This document shows, piece after piece, positions 1 to 8,522 of a stretch of 64,000 nt of DNA. The translations under genes and the position numbers were made by a program. Source of the stretch: Gammaproteobacteria bacterium (GTDB taxonomy: Bacteria > Pseudomonadota > Gammaproteobacteria > Ga0077536). The DNA lies in contig JACKNH010000022.1 of the NCBI GenBank assembly GCA_024234975.1, positions 1-64,000 on the forward strand, written 5' to 3'. The notes under the pieces were generated by a model. That model worked only from the letters and a program-made list of their open reading frames with translations. It had not been told where the DNA came from and ran no database searches. The stretch's first letter is position 1; every line of letters starts with the position of its first letter.

Positions 1-1
1 C

Positions 2-886
2 GAAGAAAACCTGCTGGTCCACGGTGGAGGCATTTACCCTGGATTGGAAACCTTCGAAGCTGCGAGTATCGACAAGACGTTCACGTTCGACCATGGACTA
101 CCAGGAAAGGTCTGGGCTTCGGGAGCGCCGCAGGTGCTGTCCAAACTTAACGGCAGCTACTTCGAACGATGTGACGAGGCGGCCGCCTCGGGTATCACTG
201 CAGGCCTGGGTATTCCCATATTCGCCGGTGACTACCTGAAGGCCGTGGTGGTTTTTCTGTGCGGTGAGGAAGATGACAAGAAAGGCGCTCTCGAGTACTG
301 GCATTGTGATGGCGCGGCTGACTATGACCTTTCGCTGGCCTCGGGCTGTTACGGCAATCTGAAAGACTTCGAGTACCTTTCGCATCGAACGCATTTCCGC
401 AAAGGCTTTGGCTTGCCGGGCATGGCCTGGGCCCAGAACATGCCTGTGTTGTTGTCCGAACTTGGGCAATCACAAAAATTCGCACGTGCGCAGAGTGCAC
501 ACGAGGCCGGATTCGTCACTGGAATCGCGCTGCCGATTTATCACATGGATGGCCAGGTGAACATCATTGTCATGCTGTCATCGCTGGAAACACCCATCAC
601 CCACCGAATGGAGGTGTGGGCGATGAGCGGGGATAGAAAAGAATTGCGCTGGCACATGGGCTTCAGCGGCACAGATAGCTGGCAGGATGAATTTCAGGCG
701 CGTACTGGACAGGCCGTGGAATCAGGCGTGCTCTCGGAGGTGGCGCGTACGGGGCGGCCGCGAATCTGGCGCGAACTTTTCGAGCTATCCGAATCTGCTG
801 GCACAGCGCCAGTGGAACGGCCATGCCTGGCATTCCCCATCATCGAGGCAGGCCGTTGTCGGTACGTGGTGAAAATGGTGATGTGA
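2..886 (+). CDS. GAF-repeat sensor-like protein (5' end outside window)
   Basis: The reading frame is open from the first bases of the window, so the start lies upstream; the TTG at 44 is only an internal codon. The visible 294 residues contain two clear GAF-like segments, each with a GLPG-x-(V/A)-W motif followed by a run ending in a hydrophobic strand (GIPIF..., ALPIY...). A third, weaker segment ends in CLAFPII near the C-terminus. GAF domains bind small ligands or serve as dimerising sensor modules. No output domain is visible, so it may follow from the missing N-terminus or this may be a stand-alone sensor. It converges with the exported protein gene that ends at 897. Confidence 0.7.
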   Translation, partial: EENLLVHGGGIYPGLETFEAASIDKTFTFDHGLPGKVWASGAPQVLSKLNGSYFERCDEAAASGITAGLGIPIFAGDYLKAVVVFLCGEEDDKKGALEYWHCDGAADYDLSLASGCYGNLKDFEYLSHRTHFRKGFGLPGMAWAQNMPVLLSELGQSQKFARAQSAHEAGFVTGIALPIYHMDGQVNIIVMLSSLETPITHRMEVWAMSGDRKELRWHMGFSGTDSWQDEFQARTGQAVESGVLSEVARTGRPRIWRELFELSESAGTAPVERPCLAFPIIEAGRCRYVVKMVM

Positions 887-896
887 GCGGCGTGCC

Positions 897-1541
897 TCAG
901 TCATAATGTGGTGACGACCACGCGACCTCCGACATTTTCGCTCCGCTGAATTCCACCCGCCCAGCACGCGCGCGCATACGGGCAAACGACAGCAGTGCGC
1001 CCGCCATCATCCAAACACTGGCGGGCAGGGGGACGGGTGCCACGAAGAGGTCTGAATTCTCACTCAACTTCCAACCGCGTCCGATGGCGGCCGTGCCGAA
1101 CGTGAAGGTGTCCGCTTCGAATTCGCCGAGTGCAACGTTCGTTGTCGTAATGGTGATGGTGCTCAGCACGGCACCTGCAGCATTGCGGAAGCTACCGGCA
1201 ATGGACGATATGCTGGCGCCGTCGCCACTGACGTTGAAGGCGAACAGCCCGAGCGCGTCGTCCTGGGCGAAGTGCTGGTTACCGAAGGTGAATGCGAACA
1301 GATACTGGTCACTGGTCAGCAAGCTGACGGCGCCAGGTTGGCCAAGACTGGCGTCTACCTGAAAACCACCCGTGACGGCATCGTCAAAATCCAGACCGAA
1401 CGCCGCGCAATCGATATTGCGCAGGGCGGTACACGCGCCGAAGAACTCGAATATCACGGTTGCCGCGGTCGCGGCCTGTGGGACAACTGACATCAGGGTA
1501 ACCAGCAAGGCGAGGTATGCCGGCCTTTTGAGTGTGCTCAT
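897..1541 (-). CDS. Exported protein with PEP-CTERM-like C-terminal signal
   Basis: The protein is 214 residues from the ATG at 1541, which is preceded by AAGGGGA at good spacing; a longer frame to 1595 lacks this and would bury the signal peptide. Residues 1-28 form a signal peptide (ALLVTLMSVVPQAATA). The middle is Thr/Ser/Gly rich and beta-like, as in PEP-CTERM surface proteins. Near the C-terminus VPLPASVW is followed by a hydrophobic segment and an Arg cluster (RMRARAGR), the usual tripartite sorting signal recognised by exosortase. Unusually, about 17 further residues follow the Arg cluster. No exosortase gene is in the window. The cargo function is unknown. Confidence 0.6.
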   Translation of the reverse strand: MSTLKRPAYLALLVTLMSVVPQAATAATVIFEFFGACTALRNIDCAAFGLDFDDAVTGGFQVDASLGQPGAVSLLTSDQYLFAFTFGNQHFAQDDALGLFAFNVSGDGASISSIAGSFRNAAGAVLSTITITTTNVALGEFEADTFTFGTAAIGRGWKLSENSDLFVAPVPLPASVWMMAGALLSFARMRARAGRVEFSGAKMSEVAWSSPHYD

Positions 1542-1737
1542 GGACGCGTTCCCCTTGAAGCGATGGCTGCCGCGCGCAGTATATGCCCGCGCCATGCCAG
1601 CAAGCGGTAATACGTCATCGTCTTGCTCACGTTCTGCAAAGCATTTTCGGATGTTTCAGCCTTGAAAGCCGGAGTGCGGGAGATACACCTTGCAATCGTT
1701 TGTCGAACGGTATTGCGCGTCTATTGCGCCGAATACT

Positions 1738-2571
1738 TCAGTCGAACGCCGCCTTTGTATGTGATTCCACCCAGTGATAACTCAGATCTTCAAGTCTCAG
1801 CGCAGTCAATCGTCCGCCCCAGACACAGCCCGTATCGAGGTGGAAAATGCCGGTCTGCCGCGCGTCTTCTTCACTCTGACTGAGCGTGGACCAGTGACCG
1901 AAGGCGATGCGTTGGCCCCGCGTGACGCGGGCGGGGTGCTGAAACCAGGGGATGGTGCCTAACGGCGCTGTCCCGGGGCCTTCCTTGCTGTCGAGTTCCA
2001 GCGAGCCATCGCTGAAACAATAGCGCATGCGGGTGAAGGCGTTGATGGTGAAGCGGGCGCGGTCCAGTGGCGAGTGCGTCGATTCGAAACGCAGCGGTTC
2101 CTTGCCGTACATGTTGAGCAGCAGTTCGTCAGCATCCGCTGAACGCAACCACTCTTCCACTTCGCGCGCAGCCTGCAACGCGGCGGCCATGCTCCACTGC
2201 GGCGGAATGCCGGCATGGACGAGAGCGAAGTCCAGCGCATCGTCGTAATGCAGCAGGGGTTGCTGGCGCAGCCAGCCCAGGAGTTCGTCGCGATCCGGGG
2301 CGTCGATGATGTCGCCGAAGGTATCCTTACGCCGTAATTCGCGGCCGGCACCACATGCAAGCAGATGCAGATCGTGATTGCCGAGGACCGTGACCACGCT
2401 GTCCGCCAGTGCGTGGACCTTGCGTAGTACGCCGAGCGAATCCGGCCCGCGATTGACCAGATCACCCACCAGCCACAGGGTGTCATTCAGCGGATTGAAC
2501 TCGACCTTTGCCAGCAGTTCGTTGAACTCATCGAGGCAGCCCTGCAGATCGCCGATTGCGTAGGTCGCCAT
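1738..2571 (-). CDS. apaH: Bis(5'-nucleosyl)-tetraphosphatase, symmetrical
   Basis: ApaH hydrolyses diadenosine tetraphosphate to two ADP in the cytoplasm and in enterobacteria also removes Np4 caps from RNA. The 277-residue product (E. coli about 280) starts MATYAIGDLQGC and carries the metallophosphatase signatures GDLQGC, GDLVNRGPDS and GNHD, plus later metal-binding histidines. The ATG at 2571 is chosen because the family begins right at this motif; the frame is open further upstream but overlaps apaG. It lies 14 bp after apaG on the same strand, so the two are cotranscribed. In E. coli this pair ends the lptD-surA-pdxA-rsmA operon; here it is about 21 kb from that cluster. Confidence 0.95.
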   Translation of the reverse strand: MATYAIGDLQGCLDEFNELLAKVEFNPLNDTLWLVGDLVNRGPDSLGVLRKVHALADSVVTVLGNHDLHLLACGAGRELRRKDTFGDIIDAPDRDELLGWLRQQPLLHYDDALDFALVHAGIPPQWSMAAALQAAREVEEWLRSADADELLLNMYGKEPLRFESTHSPLDRARFTINAFTRMRYCFSDGSLELDSKEGPGTAPLGTIPWFQHPARVTRGQRIAFGHWSTLSQSEEDARQTGIFHLDTGCVWGGRLTALRLEDLSYHWVESHTKAAFD

Positions 2572-2585
2572 TGATTCAGCCGCCT

Positions 2586-2966
2586 TCAGTGCAAGGCATT
2601 GGGCATGGCCAGGCGGAACATCGGAATCGGTGCATCGAAGCCTTTGCCATCGGCAGCCATCATCTGGTAGCTGCCCTGCATGTTGCCGATGGGCGTTTCC
2701 AGCAAAGCCGCACTGGTGTAGCGGAACGAATCGCCGGGTTGAAGATAGGGTTGCTCGCCGACGACACCTTCGCCGCGCACTTCCTGGACGTTGCCGTTGG
2801 CGTCGGTGATCAGCCAATGTCGGGAGATGAGTTGCGCCGCGACTTCGCCGACGTTGGTGATGGTGATCGTATAAGCAAAGACGTATCGATGGCTTGCCGG
2901 CGCGGACTGGGCGGCGATGTAGGCCGTCTCCACGTCAATCTGCAAGCGGTAGGTCGGTGAGGGCAT
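2586..2966 (-). CDS. apaG: ApaG domain protein
   Basis: The 126-residue protein matches ApaG (CorD) over its full length. It is a small fibronectin-III-like beta-sandwich protein with the typical segments YTITITN, SRHWLITDANG, VRGEGVVGEQP and GSYQM. The biochemical role is not settled; phenotypes in enterobacteria involve cobalt resistance and magnesium efflux. It is the first gene of an apaG-apaH pair on the minus strand and has its own start next to a short spacer with no other gene. Confidence 0.93.
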   Translation of the reverse strand: MPSPTYRLQIDVETAYIAAQSAPASHRYVFAYTITITNVGEVAAQLISRHWLITDANGNVQEVRGEGVVGEQPYLQPGDSFRYTSAALLETPIGNMQGSYQMMAADGKGFDAPIPMFRLAMPNALH

Positions 2967-3216
2967 GGTTGAATCTTAACGGATGGCGTACCTGGACGCA
3001 TGGCTGTGGTCAAAGATGGGCGCGGTACTTTGCGCGACCGCAATGACCTGACTGAGTCCGATGGCGGTAGCTTGCTCGGACCATCGAAGCGCCAGCTGCA
3101 CTATCGGGCTGGCAAATTGAGCGAAATCCGGCGCAGGTGAGCTGGAACCAAGGCCTGGCAGAAATCGAGGGGCATTTGTCCTAACGGTCAGCGCACTGTT
3201 CCAGTATTGTCTCCCC
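2967..3216. other. Divergent intergenic region apaG / glxA-type regulator
   Basis: About 250 bp between the start of apaG on the minus strand and the start of the GlxA-type regulator on the plus strand. It must hold both promoters. I see no convincing hairpin, repeat or sigma-70 hexamer pair and no additional gene. Confidence 0.4.
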
Positions 3217-4263
3217 ATGAGCAAGCGACGACCAGTCCAGAAGAAACCGCCTACCCCGCGGCGGGTGGTGATGGTGACCTATCCCGATGCCCATATCCTC
3301 GATGTGGTGGGCCCACTGGAGGTATTGACCGGCGCGGGGTTGTTTCTGCCGGATGTCCGGCAACCATACGAAGTTCATGTCGTGTCGCAGAAAGCGGGCC
3401 CGGTGCGCACGACCAGCGGTCTGACCATAGAGGCCCGCCAATCGTTCGCGACCGCCATGCGCGACCGTCACCCCATCGATACGCTGATCGTTGCGGGCGG
3501 TCACGGCACCGACCAGGCGTTGAAAGATAAAGCGTTACTGGGTTACGTGGCGCACGCGGCCTCCAAGGCGGATCGCATCGTGTCCATTTGCACCGGCGCG
3601 ATGATTCTCGCCGAGGTCGGCCTGCTGGATGGCCGACGCGCCACCACGCACTGGTGGTGGTGTCCCATTCTGGCGCAGCGATTTCCGGCGGTGACCGTCG
3701 AACCGGACGCGATTTACGTGCGTGATGGTAATGTCTGGACGTCGGCGGGTGTGACCACAGGTATGGATCTGGCGCTGTCGCTGGTGGAAATGGATTGGGG
3801 CCATGACATCGCGTTACAGGTCGCGCGCTATAACGTCATGTACATGATGCGACCCGGCGGCCAGTCACAGTTCAGTGCGCATCTGGTTGCCCAGCAGGCT
3901 GACGACCCTGCGATCAATGCCGCACTGAGTTACCTGCTAAAACATCTGACAGAGCCGCTGACGGTCTCCGCGCTGGCGGCGCGCGTCTTTATGTCGGAAC
4001 GTTCGTTCGCGCGCAAATTCAAGGATGAAACAGGAGTAACGCCGGCCCATTTCGTCGAAATGGCCAGGGTCCAGGCGGCTCGGGTGGCGCTGGAACAATC
4101 GACAGCGCCTATCGACCAGATTGCCCGCCAGACCGGCTTTGCGTCAGCCGAGCGGATGCGGCGCGCTTTTCAACGTCACGTTGGCGTTTGCGCCAGCGAA
4201 TACCGCGAGCGGTTCCGCGCCGTCACCTCCGGACCGATGGCGCAGACGGATGACAGGTCGTGA
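3217..4263 (+). CDS. GlxA family transcriptional regulator (DJ-1/PfpI + AraC HTH)
   Basis: The 348-residue protein has an N-terminal DJ-1/PfpI-like ligand-sensing domain (about 15-200). It includes the nucleophile-elbow region SICTGAMILAEVGLL with its cysteine and the typical RATTHW. A C-terminal AraC/XylS DNA-binding domain (about 235-335) contains two helix-turn-helix units, seen as FMSERSFARKFKDETG and IARQTGFASAERMRRAF. Members of this group regulate, for example, catabolism of quaternary amines and arginine, but the ligand cannot be read here. No obvious target operon adjoins it; the next gene is an outer-membrane protein 105 bp downstream on the same strand. Confidence 0.9.
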   Translation: MSKRRPVQKKPPTPRRVVMVTYPDAHILDVVGPLEVLTGAGLFLPDVRQPYEVHVVSQKAGPVRTTSGLTIEARQSFATAMRDRHPIDTLIVAGGHGTDQALKDKALLGYVAHAASKADRIVSICTGAMILAEVGLLDGRRATTHWWWCPILAQRFPAVTVEPDAIYVRDGNVWTSAGVTTGMDLALSLVEMDWGHDIALQVARYNVMYMMRPGGQSQFSAHLVAQQADDPAINAALSYLLKHLTEPLTVSALAARVFMSERSFARKFKDETGVTPAHFVEMARVQAARVALEQSTAPIDQIARQTGFASAERMRRAFQRHVGVCASEYRERFRAVTSGPMAQTDDRS

Positions 4264-4368
4264 ACGGATGAACCACATCACATAGTCAAATGGGCGCCGC
4301 GCGCTCCATCTGACCAACCCAAATTCATTCACATACATCGGCCCAGACGGGCCGGAAGGGAGAGCTTT

Positions 4369-5415
4369 GTGTCCAGAAAACAGCAAACGCATTACACCGC
4401 GGGGCTATTCATACCTGCTGCCATCGTCACTGCGCTGGTGACGGCGTCTGCCAACGCGCAGCAGGCAGCGACTGCCGAACCTGCCGCTGGACAGGTCGCG
4501 CGCTTGCCGCGTGTAGCCTTCGAGCAGTACGAGCAACACCGCGTGCTGATTCGGCCAGGGCAAGCAATCAACCCCGACGACGGAATGGCGCTGTGGCTGA
4601 CGCCGGTGTCGTCATCGCTGGACCTGAAAGCTGGCGGGTCAGCGTCGCTGGCGCATTTATCGGAGGACGGGGCGATGCTCGGCATGGAAGGTCACCTGAG
4701 TGAGTTCTTCGTCGTCGGTGGTGTGATTTCGGTGGGTGAAAGCACAGCGAAGTTCGACGACGGCGGGCGCTTTCGACTCGAAGGCGGCACTTTCTCTATT
4801 TACGGTGGCATCGACTATGGCTTTGGCGGCGTGCACCTGCGCCTGACCAAAGGCGGCCACGAGGTGAAAGGCATCGAGCGTGTAACAGGGCTGGACGCAG
4901 CACCTGCCACTGGCGAAACAGAAGCGCGGTTCTGGGAAATCGAGCTTGGCGCGCGGACCAGTTATGCATTCGGGGCCATCGAAGTGACTCCGGGCGTGAG
5001 TTTTGCCGTGGGCAAGTCCAGGGCCAAATCATTCGTGGAAACCGGCGCTGCCGCCGGGTTGTTCAGCTTTGGCAGCCAGGGGTTCACCTACAAGCGCCTG
5101 ACTTTGGACAGCGAGATTCGAGGCCAGGCCTTTGCATTGTCCAGGAGTCTCAGCGTGGCGCCGTTTGCCACGGTTGCCTATAGCTACCGGTTCGGCAGCA
5201 ACAACTACGCACTGGATTCGGCGCCAGTGACCGCGTTGACCGATATCCGCGTCAATCAAAGCCGCACGCCCGCGCGTCACCGGCTCGACGCCGGCCTGGG
5301 CGTGGAACTGGCTGTCAATGAGCGATGGTTTATCACCGCGCAATACGCCCGTCAGAACGCCAGCGATATTCGGTCGGCGGACCGGTGCGCGTTGACGCTG
5401 CGCGTCAGCTTCTGA
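4369..5415 (+). CDS. Outer-membrane beta-barrel protein, autotransporter-barrel-like
   Basis: The 348-residue protein starts with GTG at 4369, preceded by AAGGGAG. Residues 1-30 form a signal peptide ending ASANA. The remainder alternates polar and hydrophobic residues in beta-strand fashion with many Gly and aromatic residues (ISIYGGIDYGF, WEIELGARTSYAF, FATVAYSYRF). It ends in Arg-Val-Ser-Phe, a typical C-terminal aromatic signal for the Bam machinery. The pattern resembles the translocator barrel of autotransporters without a passenger of any size, or a small porin-like protein. Function unknown. A lipoprotein gene follows 36 bp downstream and may be cotranscribed. Confidence 0.65.
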   Translation: MSRKQQTHYTAGLFIPAAIVTALVTASANAQQAATAEPAAGQVARLPRVAFEQYEQHRVLIRPGQAINPDDGMALWLTPVSSSLDLKAGGSASLAHLSEDGAMLGMEGHLSEFFVVGGVISVGESTAKFDDGGRFRLEGGTFSIYGGIDYGFGGVHLRLTKGGHEVKGIERVTGLDAAPATGETEARFWEIELGARTSYAFGAIEVTPGVSFAVGKSRAKSFVETGAAAGLFSFGSQGFTYKRLTLDSEIRGQAFALSRSLSVAPFATVAYSYRFGSNNYALDSAPVTALTDIRVNQSRTPARHRLDAGLGVELAVNERWFITAQYARQNASDIRSADRCALTLRVSF

Positions 5416-5451
5416 GTTTCCTTGCAAATAACTTCCATCGGGAGCTTATCC

Positions 5452-5832
5452 ATGAAAGTCATAAATAAAATATTCACCTTGATTGTGCCGGGGCTTTTGT
5501 TGGGTTGCGCCAACACCGGCGCGCATTATCAGCCCATCGTGGACGGACCACTGAGCAATCGATATGGTTCCGATCTGATTGCCTGCCAGCAACTGGCGAC
5601 CGCACGCAGCTATGCCAACGACGACACCAAATCCAACGCCGCCATCGGCGCGGGCCTGGGCGCACTCGCCGGCCTGGCGGACGATTCCGTGGGTACTGCT
5701 GAGGGGTTGCTGGCCGGCGCCGTGGTCGGCGCACTCGCTGGATCAGGCGCCAGCATGTTGGAAACGCGTGAGCAACGGCGGCAGGTTGTCATCACGTGCA
5801 TGCGCGGACGCGGTCATAACGTCGTGGGCTGA
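5452..5832 (+). CDS. Glycine-zipper lipoprotein
   Basis: The 126-residue protein begins at ATG 5452, preceded by GGGAG; an upstream in-frame ATG would spoil the signal sequence. A short signal peptide ends in the lipobox LLLGC, so the mature N-terminus is probably a lipidated cysteine. Residues about 65-105 are a glycine zipper (AAIGAGLGALAGLAD, LLAGAVVGALAGSGAS), typical of small membrane-associated lipoproteins of the SlyB/OmpA-zipper kind. It ends with a short Cys-containing tail. It probably sits in the outer membrane; specific role unknown. Confidence 0.7.
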   Translation: MKVINKIFTLIVPGLLLGCANTGAHYQPIVDGPLSNRYGSDLIACQQLATARSYANDDTKSNAAIGAGLGALAGLADDSVGTAEGLLAGAVVGALAGSGASMLETREQRRQVVITCMRGRGHNVVG

Positions 5833-6001
5833 GGTGTGACAACTTTACTGCCAGGCACTTGCCTGATACTTCGTAACCGGTATGTGTGCCTGGCAGAATC
5901 CTGACCGCTCGTGATGACTTGATGAAGAACGTTGCAGCAGCCTGCGTGCAATCGAGCCCTGTTTGGCATCGACTGTATGGCAAGGTGCTGAAGGAATGGC
6001 T

Positions 6002-6877
6002 ATGTCAGGCAGGAATCTCAGGGTATTGATCGCCGGTGCGACAGGATATCTGGGCCGCCATCTCATTACGGCTTATGCCAATGCCGGCTACCGGGTGCGG
6101 GCGTTAGCACGGAATCGATCGAAGTTGGATGCGCTGGCGGGCGATGTCGATGAAGTGTTCACCGGTGAGGTGACCATGCCGGCGACGCTGGCCGGCTGCT
6201 GCGAGGGTGTCGACCTGGTGGTCTCCGCATTGGGCATCACCCGCCAACGCGACGGCGTGGGCTACGAGGATGTCGACTACCAGGCGAATCGCGATCTGCT
6301 GGCTATCGCGATTGACGCCGGTGTTCCAGCGTTTGCCTATGTTCATGTATTGAATGCGTCAGCACTGCAAGGTTCGGCCATGGTGCGCGCCAAGTCCAGG
6401 TTTGCCGCTGAATTGGCGGCTGCGCCGGTGGCCTCAACCGTGCTGTGTCCCAGTGGCTTCTTCGCCGACATGCATGAAATTTTGTCGATGGCTGCGCGAG
6501 GCCGGGTCTATTTGTTCGGTGATGGTAACGCGTGTATGTCGCCGGTGCATGGCGCCGACCTTGCTGAGATCTGTGTCGCCGCCACGCAGGCGGGTATCGC
6601 GATGATGGACGTCGGTGGTCCCGAGGTATTCAGCGCGAACCAGATTGCCGAGCTGGCGTTCGCGACCTTGGGCAAGCAGCCGCGCATCACCCATGTGCCA
6701 CTGTGGGCGGGCAAGGTCGTGGTTAGCGCGGCACAACTGTTTGGCCTGGGGGCGCGCGTCGGCGGATTGGAGTTCCTTCTGCAGGCGAGCAATATCGATA
6801 TGAGCGCACCGGGCTATGGTACGCGCAGGTTGGAAGCCGAATTTGTCGCCTCGGCCACTGCGATGCGCAACCGCTGA
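6002..6877 (+). CDS. NAD(P)-binding oxidoreductase, extended/atypical SDR (NmrA-like)
   Basis: The 291-residue product (from ATG 6002, six bases after AAGGA; TTG and ATG codons at 5963 and 5996 are alternatives) begins with a Rossmann fold whose GATGYLG motif is of the GxxGxxG type, binding NAD(P). The second motif VVSALGITRQ and the absence of a clear YxxxK active site point to the NmrA/atypical SDR group, related to NDUFA9 or NAD(P)H azoreductase-like proteins. Such proteins can be redox sensors or isomerases, so the substrate is not predictable. It is a single-gene unit, followed by the repeat element at 6931-7089. Confidence 0.75.
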   Translation: MSGRNLRVLIAGATGYLGRHLITAYANAGYRVRALARNRSKLDALAGDVDEVFTGEVTMPATLAGCCEGVDLVVSALGITRQRDGVGYEDVDYQANRDLLAIAIDAGVPAFAYVHVLNASALQGSAMVRAKSRFAAELAAAPVASTVLCPSGFFADMHEILSMAARGRVYLFGDGNACMSPVHGADLAEICVAATQAGIAMMDVGGPEVFSANQIAELAFATLGKQPRITHVPLWAGKVVVSAAQLFGLGARVGGLEFLLQASNIDMSAPGYGTRRLEAEFVASATAMRNR

Positions 6878-6930
6878 CGGAATGCCCGGTGGTGAGGAGG
6901 CTCGAGAAATAGAGGCAAATTGGCGCTAAA

Positions 6931-7089
6931 AGAAATTCCTCACCCGACACCTGGGAAATCCGCATGGCTTCGTCCCATTACTCCGTCATTCCGGACGCGC
7001 CCGCGAAGGGCGCGCGAGCCGGAATCCATGCGGCTTTCAGGGAGGCCCTATGGATCCCGGCTCACCGCTGCGCGGTGTCCGGGATGACG
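6931..7089 (-). repeat. Dispersed palindromic repeat, copy A (inverted)
   Basis: The 106-bp core at 6984-7089 has ends CGTCATTCCGGA and TCCGGGATGACG, which are inverted copies of each other with one mismatch. The core is the reverse complement of cores at 11999-12104 and 17313-17418, and all three are exactly 106 bp. An extra tail of about 55 bp (CCTCACCCGACACCTGGGAA and neighbours) is also shared. Inside are two small GC hairpins. It looks like a REP/BIME or MITE-type non-coding element placed downstream of genes. Confidence 0.8.
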
Positions 7090-7129
7090 GGAAAAATAGG
7101 GGCTGCGCGGTGTCCGGGATGTTCCAAAA

Positions 7130-7154
7130 AAAAGCGCCCACTCGGGGCGCTTTT
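7130..7154 (-). terminator. Rho-independent terminator of ligAB
   Basis: A perfect 10-bp stem AAAAGCGCCC / GGGCGCTTTT with loop ACTCG. On the minus strand it is followed by a run of eight T, 25 bp after the ligB stop codon. Confidence 0.85.
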
Positions 7155-7178
7155 CTCACTGCTACGGGCGGCGCCTTG

Positions 7179-8021
7179 TCAGGCGGCGTTTTCCATTACC
7201 AGCACGCCGGCGCCGGTGTTGGAGATCGGTGCGTGGTAGTGCTTGTGAATCAGCTTGGCGTCGTCCTGCAATGCGCCGCGCATCACCAGCCACATGATGG
7301 TTTCGATACCTTCGGTGCCGGCCAGCTCCATGATCTCGGCATTGGTGAACTTGGTCATCCACTCCGGCTCGTGGGCGATCTTCTCAACGCACTCGAGGTC
7401 GAATTCGATGTTGATCAGACCGGCGCGTTCACCCTGCAATTGGTGCGACAGACCGCCGGTACCAAAGATCACAACTTTCAGGTCTTCCGGATAGCTCTCG
7501 ATAGCCTTGCGCAATGCGCGGCCGAGCTTGAGGCAGCGGGCGGCGGTCGGTACGGGATGTTGCACGGTATTGACGGCGAGCGGGATGGCTTTGACCGGCC
7601 ACTTTTCGTGGGTGCCGTACAGCGCGCGGATGGGGTTGACGAAGCCGTGGTCGACCAGCATTTCCTGGCAGGTGCAGATATCGAATTCCTGCTCCACCAA
7701 CGATTCGGCAAGGTGCCAGGAGAATTCGGCGTCACCCTGGAATGGCGCCACCGGCTTCAGGCCCCAGCCTTCATCGGCATTGTGATACATGTCGGCGCAG
7801 CCCAACGCGAATGTCGGCACCTTGTCGAGGAAGAAATTCAGGCCATGGTCGTTGTAGACGACGATGACGATATCGGGTTTGACCTTCTGCAGCCATTCCT
7901 GCGCCGGGCCGTAGCCATCGAAGAAACGCTTCCAGTAGTGCTCCTGCGTCAGATTATTGGCAATGGCATTACCCACCGCCGGAATATGTGAGCTCGTCAC
8001 TCCGCCAAGAATTCTAGCCAT
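7179..8021 (-). CDS. ligB: Protocatechuate 4,5-dioxygenase beta subunit-like (class III extradiol dioxygenase)
   Basis: The 280-residue protein matches LigB, the catalytic subunit of type II extradiol dioxygenases that cleave protocatechuate (or gallate/methylgallate) at the 4,5 bond using Fe(II). Expected ligands His12 (TSSHIPA) and His59 (YNDH) are present, as is the catalytic histidine in GTGGLSHQLQG and the adjoining RAGLINIEFDL. It overlaps ligA by 8 bp, so the two are translationally coupled and form an alpha2beta2-type enzyme. No downstream 4,5-cleavage pathway genes (ligC, ligI, ligJ, ligK) are next to it, so the true substrate could differ. A strong terminator follows. Confidence 0.88.
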   Translation of the reverse strand: MARILGGVTSSHIPAVGNAIANNLTQEHYWKRFFDGYGPAQEWLQKVKPDIVIVVYNDHGLNFFLDKVPTFALGCADMYHNADEGWGLKPVAPFQGDAEFSWHLAESLVEQEFDICTCQEMLVDHGFVNPIRALYGTHEKWPVKAIPLAVNTVQHPVPTAARCLKLGRALRKAIESYPEDLKVVIFGTGGLSHQLQGERAGLINIEFDLECVEKIAHEPEWMTKFTNAEIMELAGTEGIETIMWLVMRGALQDDAKLIHKHYHAPISNTGAGVLVMENAA

Positions 8022-8415
8022 TCCAATAACCCCCTTCTTTAGCCAATCTCTCTTCCAGCCCGTCGCGCTTTGCCAGCAGCTTGGCCTGGAACTCTTCTGT
8101 GGTAATGCCCTGGAAGGCGGCGCCAGCGTCCTGCACTGAAGTGCCGCGCGGAATCGCCATCTTGGCCATGTAATAGATGTTCGCGCCCATGCGCAGCATG
8201 CCGAGGAAGTCCTTCTTGATGATCGCTTCCTTGTACTTGCCCGTCACGCCGAACTTGTCGCAGTACGCCGCGGGATCGCGGTCGAACTCATCGCGGCATT
8301 CCTCGGTGTTGAACGAGAACAGCAGCTTGTTGATTGGGTAGGCGCCATGCGCGTGTTTGCCATCAAACACGTAGGTGCCCGGGATATCTTCGTAGGAGTG
8401 TTTCTTCCAAACCAT
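8014..8415 (-). CDS. ligA: Protocatechuate 4,5-dioxygenase alpha subunit-like
   Basis: The 133-residue protein resembles LigA, the small helical subunit that caps the LigB active site. Typical segments are DIPGTYVFDGKHA, YPINKLLFSFN, and the helix LGMLRMGANIYYMAKM. It has a good ribosome-binding site (GAAAGG) before ATG 8415 and overlaps ligB. The order ligA-ligB agrees with known operons. A 23-bp dyad about 110 bp upstream (8523-8545) is a candidate operator. Confidence 0.87.
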   Translation of the reverse strand: MVWKKHSYEDIPGTYVFDGKHAHGAYPINKLLFSFNTEECRDEFDRDPAAYCDKFGVTGKYKEAIIKKDFLGMLRMGANIYYMAKMAIPRGTSVQDAGAAFQGITTEEFQAKLLAKRDGLEERLAKEGGYWNG

Positions 8416-8522
8416 AAGGCTTTACCTTTCTGTGATGACCTCACTCATTGGATCCGCTGCTGCCTGAAGCCTCTGCCGGCCAGGTCACCGGCAAGGACGA
8501 ACCCGCTGACGTGCGGCGCACA

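Larger units (their letters stand above)
6878..7178. other. Intergenic region carrying repeat copy A and a terminator
   Basis: This 301-bp gap between the SDR gene and ligB holds no gene. Most of it is the inverted copy of the dispersed repeat (6931-7089). A further partial fragment GCTGCGCGGTGTCCGGGATG lies at about 7102-7121, and the ligAB terminator follows. Confidence 0.7.

Noticed and set aside
7050..7991. Long plus-strand reading frame opposite ligB
   Set aside because: It is the antisense of a clear dioxygenase gene, has low-complexity composition typical of GC-rich shadow frames and no recognisable domain.
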